Notes under the pieces: model-generated
The model's input: the letters and a program-made list of their open reading frames with translations, nothing else
The model's database searches: none
Told to the model about the DNA's origin: nothing
Made by a program: the position numbers and the translations under genes
Shown here: in pieces, positions 41,705 through 49,881 of the stretch
Position numbering within the stretch: position 1 is the stretch's first letter
Layout: every line of letters starts with the position of its first letter
Origin: G965215045 sp965215045
GTDB taxonomy: Bacteria > Pseudomonadota > Gammaproteobacteria > JABABF01
DNA: 64,000 bases
Direction of reading: 5' to 3'
Assembly (NCBI GenBank): GCA_965215045.1
Contig: OZ244031.1
Coordinates: 1,550,001 to 1,614,000, forward strand

Positions 41705-42684
41705 CGGTGCGCATCCCGCTCCTGTTCCTGGCTTGCGCCCTGGCCACACCGGCGTCGGCGCATCGCCTGGCACCCTCCCTGCTCGAAGTCCGGGAACAGG
41801 GGGAGGGGCACTATCGCATGGCCTGGCAACAGCCGGCGGTGGTGCCCTCGGGCCGGGAGCGACCCGCCCCGCGCCTGCCGGCACATTGCACCGCACTGGG
41901 CGAGGCGCAACTGGAACCGCTGCAGACTCCGACCGGTGCCGCCCTGCGCACCGTGCAGGAGATCGATTGCGGCAGCCGCGGACTGGAGCGCATCGCGGTC
42001 GACCAGTTGCGCAGTGATTCCGTGGTACTGCTGCGCATCCTGTTCGCCAATGGACGCATCCTGACGCGCCTGCTCAGCCACTCTGCGGCGGAATTCGAAG
42101 TGCCGCAGAGAATCGGTTTCCTGGCCGCCAGTGCCCAGTACCTGCGCCTGGGCGTGCAACATATCCTGGGCGGCATCGATCACCTGCTGTTCGTCTTTGG
42201 CCTGCTGCTGCTGATACGCACCACGCGGTCCCTGGTCTACACCATCACCGCCTTCACGGTCGGCCACAGCATCACCCTGTCGCTGACCGTGCTGGGTTGG
42301 CTCTACCTGCCTACTTCCCTGGTGGAGTTTACGATCGCATTGAGTATTTTCTGGGTGGCGGTGCAACTGACCCGCCCGGAACAAGAGCGCGGTTTCAGCG
42401 GGCGGCGGCCGGGGCTGGTGGCGGTGCTGTTCGGTTTTTTACACGGCATGGGTTTTGCCGGTGCACTGGCGGAAACCGGCCTGCCGGTGCACGAATTGCC
42501 CGCGGCCCTGCTGAGCTTTAATATCGGCATCGAGATTGGCCAGCTGCTGTTCATCGCGGCAGTGCTGCTGTTGCGCCAGCTGCCGTTCGTCATGCGGCAG
42601 GCGCAACTGCGCCCGCTGCTGGTTTACGTGCTGGGCGTGGCCGCGGCCTTCTGGTGTTTTGAACGTTTCTTCCTGATGTTTTAG
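41701..42684 (+). CDS. HupE/UreJ-family membrane protein
   Basis: This 327-residue protein has a signal-like start (LLFLACALATPASAHRLAPSLLEV), a periplasmic domain of about 130 residues, and then a C-terminal membrane domain with six hydrophobic segments. That domain carries GVQHILGGIDHLLFVFGLLLL, FTVGHSITLSLTVLG and GFLHGMGFAGALAETG, the His-containing motifs of the HupE/UreJ_2 family, which is linked to metal (nickel/cobalt) uptake. A metal-supply role for the DUF3604 metallohydrolases is attractive but inferred. It starts at a GTG overlapping the parvulin stop and is convergent with the aldehyde dehydrogenase. Confidence 0.82.
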   Translation: MTVRIPLLFLACALATPASAHRLAPSLLEVREQGEGHYRMAWQQPAVVPSGRERPAPRLPAHCTALGEAQLEPLQTPTGAALRTVQEIDCGSRGLERIAVDQLRSDSVVLLRILFANGRILTRLLSHSAAEFEVPQRIGFLAASAQYLRLGVQHILGGIDHLLFVFGLLLLIRTTRSLVYTITAFTVGHSITLSLTVLGWLYLPTSLVEFTIALSIFWVAVQLTRPEQERGFSGRRPGLVAVLFGFLHGMGFAGALAETGLPVHELPAALLSFNIGIEIGQLLFIAAVLLLRQLPFVMRQAQLRPLLVYVLGVAAAFWCFERFFLMF

Positions 42685-42703
42685 CGGCGGTTGATTACCG
42701 CCG
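42685..42703. terminator. Hairpin between convergent genes
   Basis: CGGCGGT (42685-42691) pairs with ACCGCCG (42697-42703) around a 5-base loop, right after the HupE-like stop and overlapping the aldehyde dehydrogenase 3' end. There is no T-run on the plus strand, so its strength as a terminator is uncertain. Confidence 0.4.
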
Positions 42704-44503
42704 GGTCTGCTTCCACAGGATATCGATGGTTTTTGGATCGTAGGGCGGCAGCATCTTGAACAGCTTGGCCGGGTTGGTAAAGCCCTGGCGCAGCATCGCG
42801 CGCTGGTGACTGAAGGTGCGAAAACCGTCGAAGCCGTGGTAATTGCCCATGCCGCTGTCCCCGATACCCCCGAAAGGCAGGTCGCTGCAGCTGGCGTGCA
42901 TCATCACGTCGTTAATGGTCACCCCCCCGGAACAGGTGCTGTCCAGGATGCGCTCCTCCTCCTTGCGATCCTCGCCAAAATAATACAGTGCCAGGGGGCG
43001 TGGCCGGGCATTGATAAAGTCGATGACTTCATCGATATCATCGTAGTGGCGCAGTACCATCACCGGTCCGAACAGCTCGTGTTGCATCACCAGTGCCTCA
43101 TCGACGGGCTCCAGGACCAGGTGCAGGGGCAGCCTGTGGGAGCCGTCATCGGCGATCGCTTTCTGCAGTTCTTCGACGCGCGCGCCGCGTTTCCTGGCAT
43201 CCTCGAGCCATTGGTTCAGGCGTTGTAAATGCTTTTCGTTGACGATCGAAGTGTAATCGGGATTGCCGGAGATCAGGGGATACAGGTTGCCGAAGACCAG
43301 CTTGGCGTAATGCAGGAACTCTTCCAGACTGTTGTTAAATTCCTCGGAGTTGAAAGTATCGCGCGGCAGGAACACGTAGTCCGGGGAGATGCAGGCCTGC
43401 CCGGAATTCATCATCTTGCCGCAGATGATTCTCTCCACCGCCTGCTGCAGGTTCGCCGACTTGCCGATAATCACCGGCGATTTGCCTCCCAGTTCCAGGG
43501 TGACCGGGGTCAGGTTGGGTGCCGCTGCACTCAATACCTTGCGGCCGATTTCCGTGCCGCCGGTAAAGATCAGGTGATCAAATGGCAGGCTGCTGAAGAT
43601 CGCCCCGACCTCGGGGCCGCCCGTGCAGACCGCGATCTCGGTGGGTTCAAAATAACGCGGAAACAATTCCGCCATCAGTTCCGCGGTGGCCGGGTTGACT
43701 TCGGAGGGTTTGATCATCGCCCGGTTGCCGGCACCCAGGATATTCGACAGGGGATTGAAAATCATATTGACCGGGAAGTTCCACGGTGCCATGATGCCGA
43801 CCACTCCCTTGGGTTCGTAGCGTACACAAGCCCGGGCGCCCAGGAGCAGCGACACCAAACCCGGGTTGCGCCGTTCCGGCCGCACCCAGCGCCGCAGGTG
43901 TCTCTTGGTGTGCTTGAGCTGGGTCAGCGAATCGAGCACGTCGCTCATCAGGCTGAGTGGTCGCGCCCGGCCGCTGAAATCCGCATCCAGCGCCTCGATA
44001 ATGAGTTTCCGATGATTGACCAGCAGGGTGATGCAACGGTCGATCCGGTCGAGCCTGACGCCCAGGTGCACCTTGCCCTCGGCGAGAAAAGCCCGACGCT
44101 GCTGTTTTAGGAGTTCCTCCATGAATGCGCGTGTCGCCGGGGGTCTGGAGGCGTCCCGGGGAGGTGCTCCCGGAACGGTCACCGCCGCTGCAGAAGCTTG
44201 CGCTTGCGGCTGCTCCCCAAGCGTTTCCATGCCCTGGAAGGCGGCCTGTTCTGCGGCCGGAGCCGGGGCAGCGGGTGCCGGGGCAGCGGGTGCCGGCGTC
44301 ACTTGTATTTCCGGCGTCTCGGTTGCCACCGCCTTGGCCCGGGTGCGACTGCTGGCCGTGGATTTGGCGGCCGTTTTTTTGCGTGTGCCGGTGGTGGAGC
44401 GGCGCCGGGTGGCGGTCTTGGGTTTGTTCGCGGTTTTCTTGGCGGTGCTGGATGACTTGGCAGCGGGTTTCCGTTTTTTTGTGCCCGAGGCTTCAGCGTT
44501 CAT
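42695..44503 (-). CDS. NAD(P)-dependent aldehyde dehydrogenase (coniferyl-aldehyde type) with histone-H1-like N-terminal tail
   Basis: This is a 602-residue protein. Residues about 125-602 form a complete aldehyde dehydrogenase: APWNFPVNM, FTGGTEIG, the general base in LELGGK (E337) and the catalytic Cys371 in NSGQACISPDY, closest in flavour to coniferyl-aldehyde dehydrogenases. Residues 9-58 are a Lys/Arg/Ala/Ser/Thr-rich tail (KKRKPAAKSSSTAKK and similar), like histone H1 or AlgP tails, joined by an Ala-Pro linker at 69-85. The tail is in the same frame from the ATG at 44503, which has a GGAG Shine-Dalgarno, so it is not an obvious annotation artefact. The tail may bind DNA, RNA or polyphosphate. 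Confidence 0.88.
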   Translation of the reverse strand: MNAEASGTKKRKPAAKSSSTAKKTANKPKTATRRRSTTGTRKKTAAKSTASSRTRAKAVATETPEIQVTPAPAAPAPAAPAPAAEQAAFQGMETLGEQPQAQASAAAVTVPGAPPRDASRPPATRAFMEELLKQQRRAFLAEGKVHLGVRLDRIDRCITLLVNHRKLIIEALDADFSGRARPLSLMSDVLDSLTQLKHTKRHLRRWVRPERRNPGLVSLLLGARACVRYEPKGVVGIMAPWNFPVNMIFNPLSNILGAGNRAMIKPSEVNPATAELMAELFPRYFEPTEIAVCTGGPEVGAIFSSLPFDHLIFTGGTEIGRKVLSAAAPNLTPVTLELGGKSPVIIGKSANLQQAVERIICGKMMNSGQACISPDYVFLPRDTFNSEEFNNSLEEFLHYAKLVFGNLYPLISGNPDYTSIVNEKHLQRLNQWLEDARKRGARVEELQKAIADDGSHRLPLHLVLEPVDEALVMQHELFGPVMVLRHYDDIDEVIDFINARPRPLALYYFGEDRKEEERILDSTCSGGVTINDVMMHASCSDLPFGGIGDSGMGNYHGFDGFRTFSHQRAMLRQGFTNPAKLFKMLPPYDPKTIDILWKQTRR

Positions 44504-44562
44504 GACAATTCTCCAAAAAACATGAGGTCATGGGGGGGCAAAAGTATAGCCTGTTCCCGGTC

Positions 44563-46191
44563 TCAGTGCGGTGCCGGGGAATCCAGCATCATCCTCGCGG
44601 CGCGTTCTGCGATCATGATGGCCGCGGCATGGGTGTTGCCGCTTAGAATCCGCGGCAGAACCGATGTGTCGGCAACCCGCAAGCCCTGGAGCCCGCGCAC
44701 CCGCAGCCGGCTGTCGACCACGGCCTCCGGGTCTTCTCCCATGCGGCAGGTGCCCACAGGATGGTACACGGAGTTTGCCTCCCGGCGCACGAATTCCAGC
44801 GTCTCCTCCGCGGTTTTGCAATCCATGCCCGCCAGCCGGGTCTGTTCATCGCGCCACGGGCGGAAGGCCGGGGCGGCGAATATGTCACGCACCCGGCGAT
44901 AAGCGGCGACGATCCTCTGCCGGTCTTCCGGGTGTTGCAGGTAATTGGCGATGATGCGCGGTGCTTGGGTGGCGTCCCCGGAGTGGATATGCACGGAACC
45001 GCGGCTCTGCGGACAGAGATTGCACACCGTGGCGGTGACGCCCGGGCACAACTTCATGTTGCCGTTTTCGTAGCGTGCGGTGGCGGGGGTAAAGTGTATC
45101 TGCGCATCGGGGCGGTCCAGGTCCTCCCGGGTTTTGAAAAAGGCACCGACTTCGGAGGCGGGGTGCGTGAGCAGGCCCTTGCGATGGAGGAGAAAATTCA
45201 GCAGGTTGCGCGCAAAAGCGCCGGGTCGCGTCTCCTCGTACAGGGTGTTGATCCCCTGCAGTCCCTGGTACACATTGATGGTCAGGTGATCCTGCAGGTT
45301 TTCCCCGACCTGGGGGCGATGCAGCAGCGGGCGGATGCCGGTGTTCGAAAGCTGCTTGCGATCGCCGATACCGGATAATTCCAGCAGCTGCGGCGAGCCG
45401 ATGCTGCCGGCACAGAGCACGATTTCCCGCCGCGCCCGGGCGGTGTGTCGCCGCTCCCCGTCCCGCTCCTGTGCACGGTATTGCACGCCGATGGCGGTCT
45501 CGTCCCGGAACAGGATTTTTTCCGCCAGGGCCAGGGGCCGGATGCAGAGGTTCGGGCGCCGGCGCACCGGCTTCAGGTAGGCCGCAGCGCAGCTGTGACG
45601 CAAGCCGTTGCGGAGGTTCAACTGGTAATAACCGATGCCCTCGTTATCCCCGGTATTGAAATCACTGCTGAACGGGATGCCCACCTCCTGCCCGGCGTCG
45701 ATGAATACCTCGCCCACCGGGTAGAGGTTGATCGGGTTGCTCACCCACAGCGGGCCGCCGACGCCGTGGAATTCATCCTCCCCGTTGACATTGTTCTCGG
45801 AGAACCGGAACCATGGCAACACATCCCGCCACGACCAGCCCCGGCAGCCGGCCGCCTCCCAGTCATCGTAGTCCAGCCGATGGCCGCGGATATAGACCAT
45901 GCCGTTAATGGAACTGCTGCCACCCAGCACCTTGCCGCGCGGAAAATCGATGCGCCGGCCGTGCATGTGCTCCTCTTCTTCGGTCTGGAAACACCAGTTG
46001 AGCGTCGTGTCCTGCATCATGCGGGTGAAACCGCCCGGGATGTGGATATTGGGATTGCGGTCCCGGCCGCCGGCCTCCAGCAGCAGGACCCGGTAACTCG
46101 CCTCCCGGCTCAGGCGGTTGGCGAGCACGCAGCCCGCCGAGCCCGCCCCGATAACGATGTAATCGTATTCTTCTGTGCCATTCCCGGGCAT
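44563..46191 (-). CDS. GMC-family FAD oxidoreductase (choline/alcohol dehydrogenase type)
   Basis: This is a 542-residue flavoenzyme. The N-terminal FAD motif is YIVIGAGSAGCVLANRL, followed by the GMC signatures FPRGKVLGGSSSINGMVYIRG and GSIGSPQLLELSGIG. The C-terminal active-site regions are YHPVGTCRMG and SGNTHAAAIMIAE. It oxidises an alcohol (choline dehydrogenase-like), and the adjacent aldehyde dehydrogenase could use its product; the pair may serve an alcohol-to-acid route. The ATG at 46191 was chosen because the FAD motif follows within ten residues; the 52-codon extension upstream overlaps the neighbouring gene. It starts 10 bp after the DUF4345-like stop. Confidence 0.92.
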   Translation of the reverse strand: MPGNGTEEYDYIVIGAGSAGCVLANRLSREASYRVLLLEAGGRDRNPNIHIPGGFTRMMQDTTLNWCFQTEEEEHMHGRRIDFPRGKVLGGSSSINGMVYIRGHRLDYDDWEAAGCRGWSWRDVLPWFRFSENNVNGEDEFHGVGGPLWVSNPINLYPVGEVFIDAGQEVGIPFSSDFNTGDNEGIGYYQLNLRNGLRHSCAAAYLKPVRRRPNLCIRPLALAEKILFRDETAIGVQYRAQERDGERRHTARARREIVLCAGSIGSPQLLELSGIGDRKQLSNTGIRPLLHRPQVGENLQDHLTINVYQGLQGINTLYEETRPGAFARNLLNFLLHRKGLLTHPASEVGAFFKTREDLDRPDAQIHFTPATARYENGNMKLCPGVTATVCNLCPQSRGSVHIHSGDATQAPRIIANYLQHPEDRQRIVAAYRRVRDIFAAPAFRPWRDEQTRLAGMDCKTAEETLEFVRREANSVYHPVGTCRMGEDPEAVVDSRLRVRGLQGLRVADTSVLPRILSGNTHAAAIMIAERAARMMLDSPAPH

Positions 46192-46201
46192 CAACCCAAT
46201 C

Positions 46202-46600
46202 TCAGGCAGAATCCCTGGGGGTAATTCGCAGTGCGATTGCGGTGAGGATGAAAGTGACCCATTCGTAGATGAGCACTGACTGGATGTACGGGTTGTCAAA
46301 GGTGTGGTCCAGCCAGGCACCGAAGGTGCGCGTGATTGCCAGGGCACCGATCAGGACCAGCAGGATCCACAGGAAAGCGTGCCGCCAGCCGCTGATAAAA
46401 GCGGCGAGGATGAGCAGTACGCCCAGGGACAGTTGCACGCCCCCGTACATGGCCCGGATTTCGGTCAATGCCTGGGCCGTCACCCCGGGCAGTTCCAGGG
46501 TTGTGCTGACATACTCCGGGTTAAACAGGCACCACAGGCCGTAGCCGGCAAATAAAATCCCCGTGATCAACAGTACGATGCGCCCGAACATATCTTGCAT
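46202..46600 (-). CDS. DUF4345-like four-helix membrane protein
   Basis: This is a 132-residue protein with four hydrophobic helices: IVLLITGILFAGYGLWCLF, then a conserved EIRAMYGGVQLSLGVLLIL, LWILLVLIGALAITR and VTFILTAIAL. The EIRAMYGG segment is typical of DUF4345 proteins, for which no function is established. It lies 10 bp upstream of the GMC oxidoreductase on the same strand and probably shares its transcript, so it may help that pathway at the membrane. Confidence 0.7.
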   Translation of the reverse strand: MQDMFGRIVLLITGILFAGYGLWCLFNPEYVSTTLELPGVTAQALTEIRAMYGGVQLSLGVLLILAAFISGWRHAFLWILLVLIGALAITRTFGAWLDHTFDNPYIQSVLIYEWVTFILTAIALRITPRDSA

Positions 46601-46648
46601 TCCCCCCGGGAATCTTTCGCTGCCCTCATCATACCCCGGAAGAGGATT

Positions 46649-47959
46649 TTATGCAGGCAGGTGGACGCCGCTGTGGAGGGCGTCGGCAATGGCCCGGCCG
46701 ATGCGCCGCAGGTCTTCCTCGCCGATGGGATAGGGGGGCATGGTGTAGACCAGCCGCCCGAAAGGACGCAGCCAGACCCCGCCCTCCACCAGCGCATTTT
46801 GCAGGGCTGCGGGGTGTGCCGGTGCCTGTTCCAGTTCGACCACGCCGACGGCACCCAGGCAGCGCACATCCGCCACCCCGGGCAACTCCCCGAGCGGCAT
46901 CAGCTCTTCCCGGAGAATGGTTTCCACGTTCTGTACCCGCTGCCGCCAGGGACTTTGCAGCAGCAGTTCGATGCTGGCCGAGGCCACGCTGCAGGCCAGC
47001 GGGTTGGCCATGAAGGTCGGCCCGTGCATGAGCGGCTGGCCCTGCGGTCCGCACACTTCGGCGGCAATTTCATCGCTGCACAGCACCGCCGCCAGGCTCA
47101 AGTAGCCGCCGGTGAGCGCCTTGCCCACGCAGAGAATATCGGGGCTGACCCCGGCGTGCTCGGCGGCGAACAGGGTGCCGGTGCGCCCGAAGCCGGTGGC
47201 GATCTCATCGAGAATCAGCGGCGTCTCGCAGCGGGTGCAGAGTGAGCGCACCCGCTGCAGGTATTCCGCGGAATAGGTCCACATACCGCCGGCCCCCTGC
47301 AGGATCGGTTCCAGCACCACCGCGGCGATCTCTTCCCGATGCGCAAGGAGCAGGCCTTGCAACTCTCGAATGTGCGCGTCCGTGCAGGACAGGCCGAAAC
47401 GCGGGGCGGGTCGCGGTGCAAACAGGTGCCCGGCGACGACCCCGGGAAACAGTGCGTGCCCGCCCTGTTCCGGGTCCGAGATCGCCAGGGCACCGAAGGT
47501 GTCGCCGTGATAGGCACCGCGCACGCTGAGCAGGCGTCCGGGGCGGCCGTCTTGCGGCCGGCGATGCCGGTGGCGCTGCAAGACCATCTTGATCGCCACT
47601 TCCATGGCCACCGAACCGGAATCACAGAAAAACACCTTTTGCAGTGCCGCGGGACACACGGACAGCAATTGTTCGGCGAGCCGCACCGCCGGCTCGTGCG
47701 TCAGGCCGCCGAACATCAGGTGCGCCATGGAACGCAGCTGTTCATGCACGGCCGCATCCAACTGCGGCACCGCGTACCCATGGATGGCCGCCCACCAGGA
47801 GGACATGCCGTCCACCAGTTCGCGTCCATCGGCGAGTTGCAGGCGCACGCCGGAGGCCGAAACTACCGGCAGGGCGTCGGCCCCGCCCATGCTTGCGTAG
47901 GGATGCCAGAGATGGCGACGGTCGAAGGCGAGCAGGGCCTCGCGGTCCGCTTGGGGCAT
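46649..47959 (-). CDS. bioA: Adenosylmethionine--8-amino-7-oxononanoate aminotransferase
   Basis: BioA is a PLP enzyme of biotin synthesis that makes 7,8-diaminopelargonate, using SAM as amino donor. The 436-residue protein has HLWHPYASM near the start, DGMSSWWAAIHGY, SVRGAYHGDTFGAL, LDEIATGFGRTG and the PLP lysine in CVGKALTGGYL. The N-terminal WHPYA and SSWW segments separate it from general class III aminotransferases. It stands 11 bp after the mdh stop, so both may be co-transcribed. No other bio genes are in the window. Confidence 0.94.
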   Translation of the reverse strand: MPQADREALLAFDRRHLWHPYASMGGADALPVVSASGVRLQLADGRELVDGMSSWWAAIHGYAVPQLDAAVHEQLRSMAHLMFGGLTHEPAVRLAEQLLSVCPAALQKVFFCDSGSVAMEVAIKMVLQRHRHRRPQDGRPGRLLSVRGAYHGDTFGALAISDPEQGGHALFPGVVAGHLFAPRPAPRFGLSCTDAHIRELQGLLLAHREEIAAVVLEPILQGAGGMWTYSAEYLQRVRSLCTRCETPLILDEIATGFGRTGTLFAAEHAGVSPDILCVGKALTGGYLSLAAVLCSDEIAAEVCGPQGQPLMHGPTFMANPLACSVASASIELLLQSPWRQRVQNVETILREELMPLGELPGVADVRCLGAVGVVELEQAPAHPAALQNALVEGGVWLRPFGRLVYTMPPYPIGEEDLRRIGRAIADALHSGVHLPA

Positions 47960-47970
47960 CGGGGATGGCT

Positions 47971-48963
47971 TCAGCCCGGGAGAAGCCTCTGCATCGTGTC
48001 GCGCTCCGCAGTCAGTTCGGCGACGCTCTGTTCCAACATCCGGCGACTGAATTCATTGATTTCCAGTCCCTGGACAATCTCCCATTCACCGGCGTGACAG
48101 CGCACGGGAAAAGAACAGACCAGGCCTTCCTCCACCCCGTAACTGCCGTCGCTGACCACTCCCATGCTGACCCAGTCGTCCTCTTGCGTGCCCTGCATCC
48201 AGTCCCGTATATGATCGATGGCCGCATTGGCCGCAGAGGCGGCACTCGATGCACCGCGTGCTGCAATCACCCGTGCCCCCCGCTGTTGTACCTGGGGGAT
48301 CATGGTGTCGCGGTACCAGTCTTCCTCCACCTGGGACAGGGCGGGTTGCCCGCGCACCCGGGCGTGATGCAGATCGGGGAATTGCGTCGAGGAATGGTTG
48401 CCCCATATAGTGAGGCGGTGTACGTCCTGCACCCGGGCACCGCTGTGTGCTGCCAGCATGGCAGCGGCCCGGTTATGGTCCAGGCGCGTCATGGCGGTGA
48501 ATTGCCGGGGTGAAATGCCCGATGCGTGTGTGTAGGCGGCAAAGGTGTTGCTGTTGGCGGGATTGCCGATCACCAGGACCCGCACAGAAGGCGAAGCCGC
48601 GGCGGCGATGGCGCGTCCCTGTTGGATGAAAATCTGCGCATTTTTCTCCAGGAGTTCACTGCGTTCCATCCCCGGGCCGCGGGGAAAAGCACCCGGGAGA
48701 AGGATGTACTGGCTGTTGTCGAAGGCCTCTTCGGCGTCGCTGCTGTAATGGACACTGTGCAACAGGGGGAAGGCGCAATCGACCAACTCCATGCAGACGC
48801 CTTCCAGGCTTTCCATGGCCTGGGGGATTTCCAGTAATTGCAGGGCGACGGGTTGCTCCTCGCCCAGCATGTCCCCGGCGGCGATGCGAAACAGCAGGCT
48901 GTAACTGATCTGCCCGGCGGCACCGCTGACGGCGACGCGGGCGACTTCAGGGTTCTCCCCCAT
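47971..48963 (-). CDS. mdh: Malate dehydrogenase (NAD)
   Basis: This enzyme interconverts malate and oxaloacetate in the TCA cycle. The 330-residue protein belongs to the cytosolic-type malate dehydrogenase group: VAVSGAAGQISYSLLFRIAAGDML at the N-terminus, then LLEIPQAMESLEGVCMELVDCAFP, GAFPRGPGMERSELLEKNA, VIGNPANSNTFAAY, the substrate/active-site stretch TRLDHNRA, and the catalytic His in IWGNHSSTQFPD. The mobile loop reads PRGPGMER where many homologues have PRKPGMTR, a mild change. The ATG at 48963 is 39 bp after the lipoprotein gene. Confidence 0.94.
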   Translation of the reverse strand: MGENPEVARVAVSGAAGQISYSLLFRIAAGDMLGEEQPVALQLLEIPQAMESLEGVCMELVDCAFPLLHSVHYSSDAEEAFDNSQYILLPGAFPRGPGMERSELLEKNAQIFIQQGRAIAAAASPSVRVLVIGNPANSNTFAAYTHASGISPRQFTAMTRLDHNRAAAMLAAHSGARVQDVHRLTIWGNHSSTQFPDLHHARVRGQPALSQVEEDWYRDTMIPQVQQRGARVIAARGASSAASAANAAIDHIRDWMQGTQEDDWVSMGVVSDGSYGVEEGLVCSFPVRCHAGEWEIVQGLEINEFSRRMLEQSVAELTAERDTMQRLLPG

Positions 48964-49002
48964 ACAGCCGTCTGCTGCAGACCCCGGGAAGAGGGGTGTG
49001 GG

Positions 49003-49437
49003 TCAGCGTTGTGCTTCTTCGGGAGCGACGCCGACGATCAGCGTGGAAACGCCCAGCCTGGCGTCCAAGCGCGCCTTGGTACGTTGCGCTTCCCGGGGGC
49101 TCATGTCCCTGCCCACGTAGAGGGCGAAGGAATCGGGATTGAGCCGTTCTATGTAAGCCTCATAGCCCGAAGTGCTGAGATCTTGACGCACCTTGCGGGC
49201 GACATCGCGTCCCGCCCGCGAATAAGTGCTGACGCGTACCCGGATATTTTGCAGGTTCTCCAGCGATTGCTCTTGCGTTGCCGACCGTGTGGGTCCGGCA
49301 GCGCGTTCGCTCGCAGGCGACAGACCGGGCATCTGGAAGTCCTCCAGTATGGCGCAGGCACCCAGGGACGCCGCTCCCAGGAGAATTACAGATGCCGACA
49401 GTATGCGAACGCCGGATACGGAACTCTGATTCTTCAT
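49003..49437 (-). CDS. SPOR-like lipoprotein
   Basis: This is a 144-residue protein with a lipoprotein signal peptide: a hydrophobic stretch (ILSASVILLGAASL) and lipobox LGAC with Cys28. The mature part begins with a variable Ala/Ser/Pro linker, and residues about 65-140 (NIRVRVSTYSRAGRDVARKV and SFALYVGRDMSPREAQRTKAR) look like an SPOR/Sporulation-related fold that binds denuded peptidoglycan. The ATG at 49437 has a GGAGCAG Shine-Dalgarno. It was called from composition and pattern, not a strong family match. Confidence 0.6.
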   Translation of the reverse strand: MKNQSSVSGVRILSASVILLGAASLGACAILEDFQMPGLSPASERAAGPTRSATQEQSLENLQNIRVRVSTYSRAGRDVARKVRQDLSTSGYEAYIERLNPDSFALYVGRDMSPREAQRTKARLDARLGVSTLIVGVAPEEAQR

Positions 49438-49521
49438 AACTCTGCTCCTATGGTGATATTGCAGAAAAAACCTTCTTAATCATAGCAAAATAAAAACTTT
49501 TTGACATCCCCCTGAAAATAC

Positions 49522-49740
49522 GCCCATCGTGGCCCCCGCGTACGGGGGCGATGAATGCTTGGGAGCAGCGCGCACCGGGGCCGCCCATCGTGGCCCCTGC
49601 GTACGGGGGCGATGAATGCTTGGGAGCAGCGCGCACCGGGGCCGCCCATCGTGGCCCCTGCGTACGGGGGCGATGAATGCTTGGAAGCAGCGCGCACCGG
49701 GGCCGCCCATCGTGCGCCCCCGCGTACGGGGCACGGGCGA
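49522..49740. repeat. 61-bp tandem repeat, three full copies plus a partial
   Basis: Units begin GCCCATCGTG at 49522, 49583, 49644 and 49705, exactly 61 bp apart. The first three are almost identical; the fourth decays after about 35 bp. Each unit carries a hairpin-forming palindrome (in copy 1, GCCCCCG at 49532-49538 and CGGGGGC at 49543-49549 around CGTA). Because 61 is not a multiple of three, all minus frames stay open with shifted copies of the same peptide, so ORFs here are fortuitous. The rest of the 444-bp gap between the lipoprotein gene and tadA shows no gene; the last 30 bp carry the tadA promoter-like motif. Confidence 0.92.
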
Positions 49741-49850
49741 CCCGGTACCGCAGGATGCGCTTGCCGGCCCGGCTCTGCAGGTGGGTGCGGTGCGTGGCAG
49801 ATGACACCCGGGGAGCTTGCACATTGCCCGCCATCCCGGCGGGCGGGCTT

Positions 49851-49871
49851 GCTAAAATAAACATTTTTGCC
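49851..49871 (+). promoter_or_regulatory. Promoter-like 21-bp motif before tadA
   Basis: This is the second copy of the GCTAAAAT-nnn-CATTTTTGCC block, 18 of 21 bases identical to the one at 23306-23326. It sits 11 bp before the tadA start, so transcription may begin very near the start codon. Confidence 0.4.
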
Positions 49872-49881
49872 ACTTGCGCCC

